Shown: positions 52,057 through 64,000 of the stretch, piece after piece
Position numbering within the stretch: the first letter of the stretch is position 1
Layout of the letters: every line of letters starts with the position of its first letter
DNA from: Tolypeutes matacus
Lineage: Eukaryota; Chordata; Mammalia; Cingulata; Chlamyphoridae
Assembly: GCA_026826555.1 (NCBI GenBank)
Contig: JAKSZT010054215.1
Span: 24,031,765-24,095,764, forward strand
DNA length: 64,000 nucleotides
Reading direction: 5' to 3'
Made by a program: the position numbers and the translations under genes
The notes under the pieces: generated by a model
Database searches by the model: none
The model's input: only the letters and a program-made list of their open reading frames with translations
What the model was told of the DNA's origin: nothing

Positions 52057-55000
52057 GATGTCTAAGCTGCTTATCACACTGTATTACCCTGCATTAATGA
52101 GTATTCCTACTGTGCAAAATTCTATCAAAAATGATGGTGTGAATGTCATTTTTAATTGGAAGTTTATACAGTCAAATTTATGGTACACAACAAAAAATAT
52201 GTACGTAGTTCCTCTCCAAGTCTTTTTTAGGATATTGATCTTTTTGCTTTAAGTGTATATATACATCCTTATTAATCTAACTTTAAATTTAACTTGAGAA
52301 TCTGGGCAAATATTACTAAGTTCATGTTAATACCGTTATTGGGGAGAGAGGGAAACTAAGGCACAGGTCAATTATAATGCCTTTTAATTATAAGAGGAAC
52401 CATATAGGAATATATAGGAAATGTCAAGAATGGGTTTTCAGATATCTGTTTTAGACGTGAAAACTTACTGCCCAATTTTGTTCTGTTCCACAGAAGACAT
52501 AATATCTGATTTCTCTCATTTTATTGTTGAATGCCTGGAATTACACATTTGTGTGCCTACTAGAAAGACAAAGGTTAAAATGAGTCGAAGCACAAGCAGC
52601 TGATTTCCTTGATTTCAATCTTATATAGGAGAAATAATATTTCCTTCCTCAGGAACATTTTTTTTTCCTATTCACAGGGCACAGTGAACTATTTATTGAT
52701 TTAGCAGAACAATCTTTTGCAACACACAATATTGCGTTAAATAATTTAGCAATGTGGAAAATGAAATGAAAGCTGTAAAACTTAGAAAAGGAAGCAAATA
52801 CTCAGACCTGAAACATCATATTTATCCACAGCCATTGTGCCTAGGTAATTCAGGGCATATGGTATGTAAATGATGTTTGGAGGTTCTTGCCAAATCCACA
52901 CACGGCGGGATAAATTAAGGACAGGTTTCCCTTGGTGTAAGTCCTACGAGTGTGGCCAACACACTCTTTGCTCGGATGTGGGTGCTCTTTTCTCATCTTT
53001 CAGCAAGAACTTCACACAACATCCAGTGGCCAAATCTAGTCCTCAGCTGGGTTCTAAGACATTATTTTTAATTTCCAAGAATTGATTTTATGATTAAATT
53101 TAAATTACAGTACCAATTTGCCAAACCTCCCCCCTGCCCATTTGAAAACTAAGGTCTGAATAATTCATCAGTATATATTTGGATATTCAACCATTCATAT
53201 GGATATATAATACAGTAGAAATTGAGTGCCTCTTAGCCACTGAGTAAAGGTGTTACTTAGTAGTAACTTCTCTAGGTGAGGAGTAAGATGTTTTCTAGAA
53301 TAGGCAGTGAATTGTTTTGAACAATAAATAGATAATTTTAGTTACAATTTATCACGATCATAATTTATGAATCCAACTTGATAAATTACTGGTATCTTTT
53401 GATAGGTTACATAGTTTATTTCCAAATTATTATTTTGAACTGGATGCTCTCATTTTTAGAAAGGTGAGGCACTATTCCCTTCTTCCATTGAAACTCTTTT
53501 GAGGAAGACAAAAGATGATGGCATTTCCTATTTTCTGAAAGGAATTTCTTTTCTAAGCTGGATGTCCATAGTTTTTAATGCTTTATATTAAGGTCCATTT
53601 TGATCTATCTAGAACCATGTAATTGGAGATTTTGGTTAGAAACCATGGGAGATATTTTTCTCCTCTCATAATTCTTTAGAGTATACCTAAAATACAGCAT
53701 TTTCCATGAAGACTCAATTCTTAATATGACTTACATATTATTAGTAAGTTCTTTCAGGGTATTTTAAAGTATGTAGAATATGGTTTGGGGTCTTTCATTG
53801 TTTTAACTATTAAGAATAATATTCTTAGTAATTAAAACCTATTTGAAAAAGTTTAAATTTTTTTGGTTTTATTTTACTTAGCAATTTAGACTCTGTTCCT
53901 ACTATTACCATTTTATTTATAGAACACAAATAACATGTTAGTTACTGTATGGGAAATGAAATTGCACCCAGTCCTGGTCCATTACTGTGTAAATTGGGTA
54001 AATTCAGGGGAAAAAATCCCTAGAGATCAACATACCAATACTACTTGACCCAGATTCACCTTAAAATTCATGCAAATAGTTGGGGATCCAGAGTTTCTTT
54101 AATTGTTATGTAGTCCGTGGTTTGTGAACTCTGGGCGAAGTTCTGAACTGGTTATTCTGTGACTTTCCCTTGGTTCATTGACGATACTTTGCACAGCTGT
54201 GCTCCAAACTCAAAAACCGAGCAAAAACAATATTCACTGGAAAATAAAGCTCAGTCTGCCTTTCAGCTCTACTGGGGACTTGCAGCCTTGAAAACAACAA
54301 AAAAGATAATCGAAGATTACAGAGTCCAAATAAAATGTGTTATACAGTAGCAGTGGTGTGGTCCTAGCCTATTTACACCGCACAAGTACTGAGAATGCCA
54401 ACTTGTTCAACGTCGTAGCCACTTACAAAGGTTTTCTTTTTAAACTTCAGTCATTGAGCCACTTTTAAAAACGAAGCACCTGCATTTTATTCAAAGAAAT
54501 TAAGGTATATTGGGCGATGGGGAGGTGATTTGAGGGTTGGTTTTTTTGTTTTTTTTTTTTTTTTGGAATTTTTATAAGAGCCATAGATAATAAAAGATAA
54601 AACATCTCATGTATTAACATTTTCGTGATATGTGTGATTCAAAATGACTTAGCAGTTTTGAATTTTTTTATGAAAGAAAAGAATATAAAGAGAGAGAGAT
54701 GAATTTTCTATCTCTACTAACAACTCTGTAAGGTTATGGCAATTTCCTTTATAAATATCTGAAAATTAGGAGTTAGAAACTTGGACAGATCCTTAACTAT
54801 TGCATTGCTACCAGCTGTGTCTGCAATAATATCAAGAAGTTAGGGCACTTAAAAAAAAAAAAAAGGTAAAAACAACTAGAGTGATAACTTAGGCTAATGT
54901 CTGCTTTCAGCCAAAATACTTCTTAGTAAAGAACACTGAAACTGAATGAACTGTTTGTATATACTTTGTAAATTTTAGGAAGTACTGACTCCTTCAGCTT

Positions 55001-55269
55001 GATTCATAAAATACATGGCTGTGAGTATCCAGATGTCAGTGTATTTCAAACCTAGCTTTATAAAATATAAGTGCCTTTTAGAATTCTAGTCAGCCAAATT
55101 CTATTCATTCAATGTATGGACCACAGAGGTCACTGGGGAAACGGATTATAATTTCAAAAGGTGTCTATAACCTCCCAAGGTTAAGAAACCCTGATATCAG
55201 CCAGAATCTATGGGTAGCGATTAATGATCCTATACCAATATAATACTCGTTTGGCAGTGAATCAGTTTA
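48000..55269. other. Repeat-poor downstream intron
   Basis: Aside from the 37-base poly(T) and short A or T runs, no interspersed repeat was recognised. Somewhat GC-richer patches at 48470-48580 and 49620-49960 look unique. Confidence 0.5.
52012..52048 (+). repeat. 37-base poly(T) tract
   Basis: Pure T run. The bases after it are not a recognisable reversed SINE or cDNA with an AATAAA signal, so its origin is not clear. Confidence 0.97.
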
Positions 55270-55395
55270 AGTCTCAAGTATCAAATAAACACATTCAACA
55301 AACATTTACTATGTCCTACTTGTGTATGTTCCTGGACCAGTTGCTAAGAAAAAATAGTTCAGCAAATATTTATTGAACACCTACTACATGCCAGG
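55270..55395. repeat. Ancient mammalian repeat remnant
   Basis: CAACAAACATTTACTATGTCC and GCAAATATTTATTGAACACC are two start-like segments of the common old repeat. They may be two partial copies. Confidence 0.45.
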
Positions 55396-55840
55396 CTTCC
55401 TGGCCCAAATTTCCTGCCATTGTGAAGCTTTGTGCAAAGATTTATGTGGCCACAAGTCCAAAGAAGAGTTTATTTGACAATGTTTTTTATAAGCCCAGCA
55501 TTCCTGATCCACCTTGTGGATAAATTGATACAAATTATATAACTCTTTAAAGCCCAACAATTGCAAGCACATTCTAAATAAAGTAATCATGCAGTCTACG
55601 GTAACAATAAAATATATTATAGAAATTAAATCAATCACATGGTTTACTTTAACTGTTAAGTCAGTTTCTTTTCTTTCAGTATTATTTCTATAAACAATGA
55701 AACAAAATGACATATTTTTAAAAAAGTTTTTTTTCTTTCTCTGTAGTGCCTAAAACTTAGTTAAATGGGATGTTTTGGAAAGATCAACAATAACAAAAAT
55801 AGATTATATATGTGGAAATGACATAGAAAGCACCTGTTCC

Positions 55841-55943
55841 TTTTTTTTTTTTTTTTTTTTTTTACCGGGAGGTCCCAGGGATCGAACCCGGGTCCCTCCA
55901 TATGGGAGACGGACGCCCAACCAGTTGAGCCACATCCGACCCC
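55841..55943 (-). mobile_element. Armadillo SINE (DAS type), tRNA-like head
   Basis: Poly(T), then ACCGGGAGGTCCCAGGGATC, GAACCCGGGTCCC (box B in reverse) and CAACCAGTTGAGCCACATCC (box A in reverse). Very similar to the head at 60.2 kb. No exact target duplication was found. Confidence 0.92.
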
Positions 55944-56654
55944 TCTTTGTTTTCTTTTCTGCCAAGTCATTAGAAATAATATCTAGCCATGGCATGATAG
56001 GTGTCGCTCTAAAAAATGTTTGTAAGATGGAATAGTAAAAGTATAATACAGATTCAGTAAGTAGGGGTGAGCTGCCAAGAAAGAGTAAAGAACACATGAA
56101 ACAAACAAGAGTCTGGATCACATATTAAGTGCCATAGCAGTATCGCCTCTCAAAAGTGACAATGCATGTATCCATATTTCTAGATCTTTGGCATATTGTT
56201 GACACTATTAATTATTCCATTGAGAAAATAGCCACACCATGTAATGGGAGGGAAGGTAAATTAGATCCTCCTTCTGTGAAGTATATATCTAACTGAATAT
56301 GCTCTTCCAGCCCAGCAAATACGACTTGGTCCATCCCTAATTTTGAACAATTTATAACGCAGGTAGGAGAAAGAGCAGGCTCGTGAAATGAAAAATAACA
56401 ATTAAGACATTTGAAAATGAGGAGAACAATTTACCATAATTGTATGCATAGGTGTGTGTGTATTTTAACAGTGTAAAGTAGATATAACTTCATTTGATAT
56501 TTTTCATCTAATAATATGCTTGCTTTCATTTTATGAAAACTTGTTCTCAAATTAAAGTTGCAGCTGGCTATAATGTTGTGTTTTTCTGATAAACTCTCTT
56601 CTCTCTGAACTGGATGATTTCTGTCATTGTGGAAAGGAAGGGAATAAATCTCTC

Positions 56655-56770
56655 TGTTCCTCATTTACTCAATGAGCAAAATGTGATTGAGCTCCTATTA
56701 TGTGCATATTATCATGATGGAGAGTGGGGCAAAGAAAGCTGTCATAATCCCTGCTCTTGATAATATGTAT
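56655..56770. repeat. Ancient mammalian repeat remnant
   Basis: TGATTGAGCTCCTATTATGTGC followed by GCTGTCATAATCCCTGCTC matches the common tttattgagcacctactatgtg repeat. Partial. Confidence 0.45.
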
Positions 56771-59700
56771 TAATATTTAAAAATTTTAATATTGGGGGCA
56801 ATAAGGTAGATGCATGGTTTATTTAGCAACAATTCATGGCATTAAATTTTGCTGGGAATCCTATATTCCCAGATAGTCCTTATCTGGAAGTGATTACAGA
56901 ATTTGATTCTGGATTAAGACACTGGCCACAGATAATCAGCTGAACTTCTGTCTAGCAGTTTCCTCCGTGGAAATCATGGGGACTTAGTTGAGTTTTTGCT
57001 TGGTCAGCTGCAAAGACTTTTGACTGTCTTTATATTTTCGGAGATTGTTTATTCAGAGATATCTCATTATAATCAAAATATAATTCACAGAATTTAAGAT
57101 TGGGAAAAACTTCCACACTCACAATTCAACACTTGTTTATTTGAAACTTCTTTACTTATAATGAAATCGAGATTTAGATAAGCTAGAATTTGCTTATTGG
57201 AAGGGACAATTCAACTTAAAAAAAAAAAACTTTTTAATGTTTAATAACTAAAATATTTAATCATTCATCTAATAATTATGTTAATAATGACTCACTACAG
57301 AAATGCTTAACTCTTGGAAAGTCTTCTGGACACATGCAATTTAAATTTTTAAAAAGTATATACATAGCTTTATTGCAAATATGTGTGAGACATTGATTAA
57401 AGTTTAAAGACTTGCAAGTCAACTTTTCTAACAAGTTGGAAAGACACAGCCTATGTAAACAATGGATGTAGGTTTGAGGGCTGTTTATCCTGTTTCCTGA
57501 ATCCTCTCCTTGCACACAACACATTTTCCATATGGTGGAAATAGAGAGATGTCCAAATCCCATGAAGAACATGGCTTCCAGGACTCTGTGAACAGGTCTC
57601 AGAGAAAATGTCACATTCTGCAGTAAAGGAAACCTCCTCTGAGGGTAGCCATGGGGGAGTTGACTTGTTGGGGATTTTGACTCATATTAAGAAATATGCA
57701 AGTTATGTTCAGAAGAATGCATTTGAGTATCATGTTTGAAGAAGTCAAAAGGCTGATATTTTGGAAATAAATACTGCTGTCAAACAGAGAAAACTTCCAT
57801 AACTCTGGATTGTAAGCACCCTAATTTGGCAACTTGACACTGTTAACAATAATGCCGGTTGATATGAGGACCATTCTTTTAAATCAATTTGCCTAGCCAT
57901 AAATGAAAAGAAATAACACTTTTACTGCCATATGGTTTTAATGGCTTTTTGTCATTCCTCACCTACACCAGATTCAGTTGGCTAAATTTTTGCCAAAAAT
58001 GTTCTTATTTTAATGCTGTTTGAAGTCAGTGGAAGTGCATGAATTTAATTCAGTTTTAGTTAGTAGAAACCCAGAATTTTCCTCAATTGTACCTTATCTC
58101 ATTTTTTTTTAGAAATTTTCTTTCCTTTACCTTATTTCTTTTTAAATATTTCTTTTAGGTGATTCAGGGATGACCTATAAGTTCTTGTCTCCCCTGTCCT
58201 TTCATGATCCTCTCTGTCTTTATGCGTGTGTGCAGGGAGGGGGGGGGACGGATAGTGGTTGATACTTAAGTGCTTATGATTAATAGCCCGAAGAAATCAT
58301 TTATTTTCAAAACTGAATAGTTAAATTTCAAGATCATTTTGAATTCTACCCGATATTTAGATAGGAATGGAATGGACCAATGCCCAGGGTGAGCTTTAGT
58401 CTATTGATCTCCCTTGAGAGAACTTAAATCTACTACCTCTCCCTCTTTGAAATACCATCAATTTTTGCTCAAAGTGACTCCTTTGCAGTTAAACAAAAGA
58501 ATATTTTAGGCAGAAGCTTTAAAAAACAGGAACTTGAAATAGGTACTTAAATAACGGCTATTCTTGCATCTCTATTTACTTCCATTTTAAAACATTTTTT
58601 TTTTCATTCTTTTTACCTGTGCCTTTCATTCTGAGTGTTTATCAGAGACAGTCATTAAAGTATTTGAAAATTATTTGTTCTCTGCCCAGCAATTTGGTGT
58701 TCTGCTCCCTCAACAATGTCAAACAATTAATTGTAATCAACCGAAATCTCAGGAAATTGTTAGAATTTCCACCCCAAAGGGTGTTAACAAACTTTAGATA
58801 ATTGGTCTATTTCAAATGAAAATCATTTTCATTGTGATATCATATTTCCCGTGATCATTGAATAATGCATTGAGAAGCCCAATATTTATTCACAAATGTT
58901 TAAAATGTATGTACATCCTGGGCCCAGATTCCAATCCACCTTATCAATCCGTTATGTCAAAAGGTTCTCAGAAGGAACGCATCATCTAAACAAACCAACA
59001 TACCCTGGATTTCCCCTTTAACTTTTCGGGAATTCATTTTACCATGTGTACCAATTTGACGGAAAAAACAATTGTCATCTCATTTCGGTTGATTCAGGCA
59101 ATTGTGGTAAGCCCACTAGTTCTCTTCATCCAGGAAGTACAGCAATCTGAGTCAACTTCCTCCATCTCTGATTTTATATTGTCCAATGTGATGCTGCCTC
59201 ATTGTACCAAAATAGAAATGGTTTGTTTTTGCATCAGATTTGGAGATTGGCTTTTACACAGGGTTAGGATAGAGGATTTTTTCCTTTTAAAGAACATTCC
59301 ACCTACCCAGGGTAAAGAGATGGTTGTCTTGGGGAGAATAAAAAGAATATTGAGGCCTTTTCCCCTTAAATAAAATATTTCCTTCAATTTTAAGAAGTGT
59401 CAGTTTCACTAGCTGCACCTATTAATTTGAGAGGTTTGGTAGTAGAGTAAATTTATGACTTTTGCAATTACACATCTTTGCATGAAATTGAGGAAAAGAG
59501 AAGTGAACTTCAGTTTGAGTCAAGTGTGTAGTTTCCAGTGCAATTGAATATAAAAAGCTGCATATGTTCTGGTCCTGGAGTTTCCTTTCACTAGGCTGCC
59601 CTTTCCCCAACTTGCTTTCACTTTTCCCAGCACATGTTCAGTTAGATACATCTCCCCCTGTCTGAAGTGTAATACCTTTTCATGTCTTTGGCTTGTTGAA

Positions 59701-60206
59701 TTTTGTAGAAGATGCTCTGTTCAGGTGGGCAATTACATTTACTAATTATATTCTTTACCAGAGAAATGCAAAAATGAAGCTTTTACAAGATCTAATCAGA
59801 TACAAGAATTTGGGGACCTGGTCTTTCTTTTCATTTATTTTGCACGCTGCTGTATGTCTCCAAAACAGGATATGCGTTTTTATAATTCAGTATAAAGCAA
59901 AATGAGAAACCTCCTCTTTCTTCTAAAGGGAAATAGTGGCAACAGAAAAGTAACAAACATTTATGGAACCAAAGTTTGATTAAAAGAAAAAAAAAAAAAA
60001 AGCCCACATTGTTTACCTTAGTAATCAGTGTGAATTGCATTATAATCATTATGACCACAGCTATATCTGATCAGCCACAAAGAAAATAAATATCCAATCA
60101 TGTGATAAATCATTTGGATGCCTACAGAGGAATCCAGGCCATATAAAAATAAACAATTCACCATAGCATAAGAAGTCACTGATAAAGCCATAAGTAGAAA
60201 TTAGGT

Positions 60207-60659
60207 GGGGGTGGATGTGGCTCAAATGGTTGGGCGTCCGTCTGCCATATGGAGGGACCTGGGTTCGATCCCCGGGACCTCCCGGTAAAATAAAAAATAT
60301 ATATATAGAAGGCGCATGGGCTGCCAGGCTCTGTGTGCCGGTGAGCCGCCAGGCCCCGGGAGCCATGCAGCAAGATGATGACTCAACAAGAGAGACACGC
60401 AGGGGAGAGACAAGACGAGATGCTCCGAAAGCTCTGAAAACCAGGAACCGAGGTGGCACAGGTAGCAGAACACCTCTCTCCTACATCGGAGATCTCCAGG
60501 ATCGAATCCTGGTGAAGACTGGAGGAGAAGGATGAAAAGAGATGGAGGGAAACAGATACAGAAAATTGCCCAGCGAATGGACACAAAAACAGCAAATGGG
60601 GAAGGGGGGGCGGTTAAAATGGATAAAGTAAATAAATAAATCTTAAAAAAGAAAAGAAA
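60207..60659 (+). mobile_element. Full-length dimeric armadillo SINE (about 453 bp)
   Basis: The target duplication AGAAATTAGGT is at 60196-60206 and 60660-60670. The first tRNA-like unit has box A TGGCTCAAATGG (60218-60229) and box B GGTTCGATCCC (60262-60272). After a (TA)n and a GC-rich middle there is a second tRNA-like unit: box A-like TGGCACAGGTAGCAG (60454-60468) and box B-like GGATCGAATCC (60499-60509). It ends in the family tail AAATAAATAAATCTTAAAAAAG. The element can be read by RNA polymerase III only if the first promoter is intact, which it is by sequence. Confidence 0.92.
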
Positions 60660-61780
60660 AGAAATTAGGTTACATGGTCTGTGCTGATATTTTGATACTT
60701 TTCTGTGATAGAAGCATCTTGCAAACTAAACACCTCTATATCTGAATGATACTAATATTAAAAACTATTATATCTGATAATATCTAAATGATGTCAAGTT
60801 CATGCCATTGGAGAGATTGAGATGGTTTGTGCTTTGTTATCCCAGTTTTTCATGTGATATAGATTGACTTCAGTATTTTCTCTAGATAAGTATTTGGGGA
60901 AAGAAATTAAGATAATTGGGACTCCAATTGAGGAAAATACTTTTTAAAAAGCGAAAATCTTAATTGTCTATTAAGAAACAGTTATTTTACTTCCTAATGG
61001 TCTCAATATAAAGACAGAAATATAGGAATGTATGCATGGGAGATTTGTTGATGTACACTATTAGATTTAAAGGCTGCCTCAAGTTCTAGTCGTCTTGGAA
61101 AAAAAACTTAAATTGTATATATCTGTCTGTGTATGGGGTATGTGTGTGTGTATCAGCATCCTCCTTTTGATAATTAGATCTTTTATGAAGTTGTACTCAT
61201 ACCTGATAGAGATTTTTAGTGTTGCAGTTTGTGTTGGATACTAAACATTAACTGCTCCTTATTAGATATAAGCTGTCACCACTTATTAGATTTTTATATC
61301 AGCCCACATATATGCATTTATTAACTAAACAGTGACTTGAATTTAGTTTGAATTAAATGTCTTGTTTATAGTAATTTCTACTAGAAAGCAAAAAAAAAAA
61401 AAAAAAAATCAGTGAGTTTAGCTTCTGAATAAACTATACCAGTACCTCCTTTTTCTGTGGATAAGGATAGATAAGATAGCCTCTTTTCCTGGACTCAGCA
61501 AAATTTTCTAATCATTTATGTAAAAAATATGAGAACATAGATTTGGATATCAAGGCCCCAACAGAAATTATATTTCTAAGTATCTGACTGTACATATGTC
61601 TCAGGCCAATGGTGGTGGGTACCCAAAAAGATCTGATTTGATATCCTTGCGTAGTGTGAAGAGTTTAGTATGGTGCCATGTTTTTATAACTTTTTTTCCA
61701 TTTGAGTAGTCTTCTGTTACCCAAGTCTACTTGGGGTGGAGATTGCTTTCCCATTGCTCTTTAAGGCACTCTGTATGGAT

Positions 61781-61986
61781 CAGGGGTTCTTAACCTTTTT
61801 TGTTTCACGACTCCTTTGCCAGTCTGGTGAAAACCATGGACCCCTTACTAAGTCCACACCATACTGTGTATTATTTAATAAATATATCACACCCACACCA
61901 ACACGTCCCCACAAGAATAATGTTTTTTTTTTTTTTTTTTTTTGAATTTCAATTCAAGCTCACGGAGCCCTTAGTAAGAACCCCAG
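61781..61986 (+). mobile_element. hAT-like non-autonomous DNA transposon, copy 1
   Basis: Terminal inverted repeats CAGGGGTTCTTAAC and GTAAGAACCCCAG, with candidate 8-bp duplications GTATGGAT and GTATAGAG. It has an internal T20-22 run followed by GAATTTCAATTCAAGCTCACGG. No coding capacity. Family name not certain. Confidence 0.78.
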
Positions 61987-62039
61987 GTATAGAGGAAACA
62001 TCAGAGGAAGGACAAGCTATGTACAGGTATTTATAACCT

Positions 62040-62420
62040 ACCACTGCTATGTTAGCTAGGCATCCTCTTATGGAAGCCTCAAAAGAAATGCGAGTGTTAA
62101 GTAGATGAGGGCATTACAACTCAAACCTATGAAATGACTAGGTCACTGTTGCACTGCTAGGGAGTAGCAAGGTTGTAATTCATATATAGATATATCTGAC
62201 TCTCAAAGTTAAACCCTGTGCATTTCATAATTTTGCTCACATCCTGATTCCACCATCTTGGTAGCTTTGTGATCCAAGAAATGTGATCTAAGACTTGTTG
62301 AGCATTAATTCTCTGTCTTTCAAATGGGAATGGTAATACCTGTGGCAAAGTAGTGGTATAAAGATTAAAACAATGAAGGCAGTTGTGTGGTATTTAACTT
62401 GTAGTATCACTCTGCATGTA
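62040..62420. repeat. Two adjacent MIR-like remnants
   Basis: About 62040-62230 reads as reversed MIR (ACTAGGTCACTGTTGCACTGC, CTGACTCTCAAAG). About 62235-62420 reads as forward MIR (CAAATGGGAATGGTAATACC, GTGGTATAAAGATTAAAACA). Diverged. Confidence 0.5.
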
Positions 62421-62424
62421 TTGA

Positions 62425-62720
62425 TTATTGATTTTTTTTTATTAGAGAAGTTGTGGGTTTACGGGAAAATCATGAATAAAATTCAGGGTTCCCATATACC
62501 ATCCTATTATTATTAACACCTTGCACTGGTGTGGTTCATTTGTTATAAATGATGAAAGCACATTTTTGTAATTGTACTATTAATGTCAATCCATGGTTTA
62601 ACTTAGGGTTCACTGAGTTGTGCAGTTCCAGGGATTTTTGTTTATTGTTTTTTTATTACCAAATGTTTTATTGATGGGGCAGATATTTACCTAAGGTTGT
62701 TATTTAATTTATAGGATTTC
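62425..62720. repeat. Probable L1 3' UTR fragment
   Basis: TTATTAGAGAAGTTGTGGG, GGGTTCCCATATACCATCC, ACACCTTGCACTGGTGTGG and CCATGGTTTAACTTAGGG recur in armadillo and sloth L1-type repeats as I recall them. Strand not assigned. Confidence 0.45.
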
Positions 62721-62754
62721 TGGTTTACTTTGTTATATAAGCACTATATATCTA

Positions 62755-62815
62755 TATCTATCTCTAGATATAGATAGACATAGATATTTATATCTGTATA
62801 TGTATATATAGCACT
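62755..62815. repeat. AT-rich quasi-palindrome
   Basis: Mixed TATC/GATA words centred on CTCTAGATATAG form an imperfect inverted repeat of about 36 bp. Confidence 0.6.
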
Positions 62816-63339
62816 GTTTTCTTTGGGATATGGTGGTTAGCTAATTCAAATTATGCTAGGCAAAAGGGATCAGCATTTTAAAATAAGCAGGTAGTACACA
62901 AAAAGGAAAACTTTTAGGTATTCAATGACAATATTAACATGGAGTTTTTCCAGTTCTACATCATATCCTGCCGGGGGTAAGGGGATGGTGGTGGAATGGC
63001 ATTCCCTCTGTGTGGCCATCATACATTCATTCAGCACCTCTTTATTGAGCACCTGCCCTATTCTGGCCAATGTGCAGGGAGTTCCGTGCATGTGTGTTGA
63101 TTAGGTTTGGCTGCACATTGCAGTGGCCATGGTAATTCTGCATTTGTCACTCAGGCCAAAAGGGGTTATCTGCGTAAATGAGGTCTGTGGTTGGAAGTGT
63201 GTAGTTCCAAACCTTATTCTGTGATCATTTCTTGTCTAATTGTTTAATATATGTATGATTGCCGCTACATCATGATTAATGCATTATTCTTTAGTTGTGT
63301 TTTTCCATTTTATTCAGAAACACAGGTTCCCTTCTCCTC

Positions 63340-63465
63340 AGCCATGTGGCCAGACCTCTGAGGGCAGGAAGAGGGTTGTACCTGTCTCTGAATCCTGTGC
63401 ACTTCCCAGGATGGGGCTTAACCCACATTTGTTACTCGTTAAATAATTGAAATGATTGAATGACT
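63340..63465 (+). repeat. L2 LINE 3' tail
   Basis: CTCTGAGGGCAGGAAGAGGG, TGAATCCTGTGCACTTCCC, GGATGGGGCTTAACCC and AAATGATTGAATGA follow the L2 terminus order. Confidence 0.7.
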
Positions 63466-63519
63466 ATGGAAACCCAAGGCTCTTCTTCACTCAAGTGGAG
63501 TCGAATTTGAATATTTACT

Positions 63520-63610
63520 TATTCTTTAATGCAACCCATTCATTCATTCAACTAATTTTTATTGAATGTCTACCTTGTACAGGGCATTGTAACAATGCAG
63601 TAAGGACACT
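63520..63610. repeat. Ancient mammalian repeat remnant
   Basis: CATTCATTCATTCAACTAATTTTTATTGAATGTCTACC is the start of the common old mammalian repeat, and TACAGGGCATTGTAACAATGC continues it. Confidence 0.55.
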
Positions 63611-63738
63611 TCTGGTCAAATATTCCCCAGATTTTTTTGTGACAACTGTAAACGTGTGCCCCCAATTCTGTTTTACCTCAAATAAATGTCAATGACTTTT
63701 CAGAAAATCAAAAGAACCATAAATTTTAGATTCTGTAA

Positions 63739-63933
63739 CAGGGGTTCTTAACAAGGGGTCTGTGAGCGTGAATTGAAATTCAAAAAAAAAAAATATTCTT
63801 GTGAGGACATGTTGGTGCAGATGTGATGTATTTATTAAATAACACACAGTATATTGTGGACTTAGTAAGGGGTCCATGGTTTTCACCTGACTGGCAAAGG
63901 GGTCCGTGGAACAAAAAAGGTTAAGAACCGCTG
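63739..63933 (-). mobile_element. hAT-like non-autonomous DNA transposon, copy 2 (inverted)
   Basis: Same family as 61781-61986, opposite orientation. It has termini CAGGGGTTCTTAAC and GTTAAGAACCGCTG, an A12 run, and GTGAATTGAAATTC matching copy 1 in reverse. Flanks TTCTGTAA and TTCTAGAG are a weak 8-bp duplication. Confidence 0.8.
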
Positions 63934-64000
63934 TTCTAGAGGAAGTTAAGACTACTGTGGATGTCTTTTAAGTAGATAATACTTTTACTGGTAAGAATTA

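Larger units (their letters stand above)
37784..64000 (+). other. TCF4: TCF4 intron downstream of exon 9 (5' part)
   Basis: This begins with the consensus donor GTAAGT and runs beyond the window. The next human exon (starting VYAPSAS) is not present. The first 18 kb have almost no young repeats. SINEs, MIR/L2 and hAT-like elements return after about 55 kb. The alternative first exon of the short isoform TCF4-A (protein start MYCAYTIPG in human) was looked for by eye and not found. Confidence 0.85.

Noticed and set aside
60218..60272. Box A and box B suggest a tRNA gene
   Set aside because: They belong to a SINE with target duplications and an A-rich tail. The sequence does not fold as a full tRNA with an acceptor stem.

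Overview
This window is non-coding mammalian chromosome, almost certainly from an armadillo (most likely the nine-banded armadillo, Dasypus). The evidence is a set of tRNA-derived SINEs of the armadillo DAS type at about 2.7, 10.4, 25.1, 28.9, 55.9 and 60.4 kb. Three LTR-like repeats of a kind I associate with xenarthran genomes, old MIR/L2/L1 remnants and a clean MER20 DNA transposon complete the picture. There are no bacterial genes, operons, CRISPR arrays or phage. Nearly all open frames of 60 to 151 codons are chance frames in repeats or introns.

The only supported gene is TCF4 (E2-2/ITF2, a class I bHLH transcription factor), running on the + strand. Two coding exons are present: 37124-37253 (130 bp) and 37734-37783 (50 bp). 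Both have good splice sites and are separated by a 480-bp intron. Together they encode human-equivalent residues of about 124-183, including the bipartite nuclear localisation signal (PRRR in the first exon, KKVRK in the second). About 37 kb of the preceding intron and 26 kb of the following intron fill the rest. The first bHLH-encoding exons and all 5' exons lie outside.

Layout. 1-30 kb: repeat-rich upstream intron with L2, MIR, SINEs, LTR-like elements, a degenerate antisense L1 split by one LTR, MER20 and simple repeats. It also carries a near-consensus CTCF motif (5.85 kb), a twin-hairpin palindrome (4.44 kb) and a strong G-quadruplex motif (11.02 kb). 30-55 kb: nearly free of young insertions and containing the exons. 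Two TATA-type core promoter candidates lie in the downstream intron (42.5 and 43.2 kb), with a potential Z-DNA tract at 44.3 kb. 55-64 kb: repeats resume, with two SINEs, including a 453-bp element with two pol III promoter-like units, and an inverted pair of hAT-like transposons at the end.

I found no new multi-gene system. The observations most worth checking are the possible intronic promoters in TCF4, the CTCF site, the twin palindrome, the G-quadruplex, and the structure of the dimeric and duplicated SINEs.
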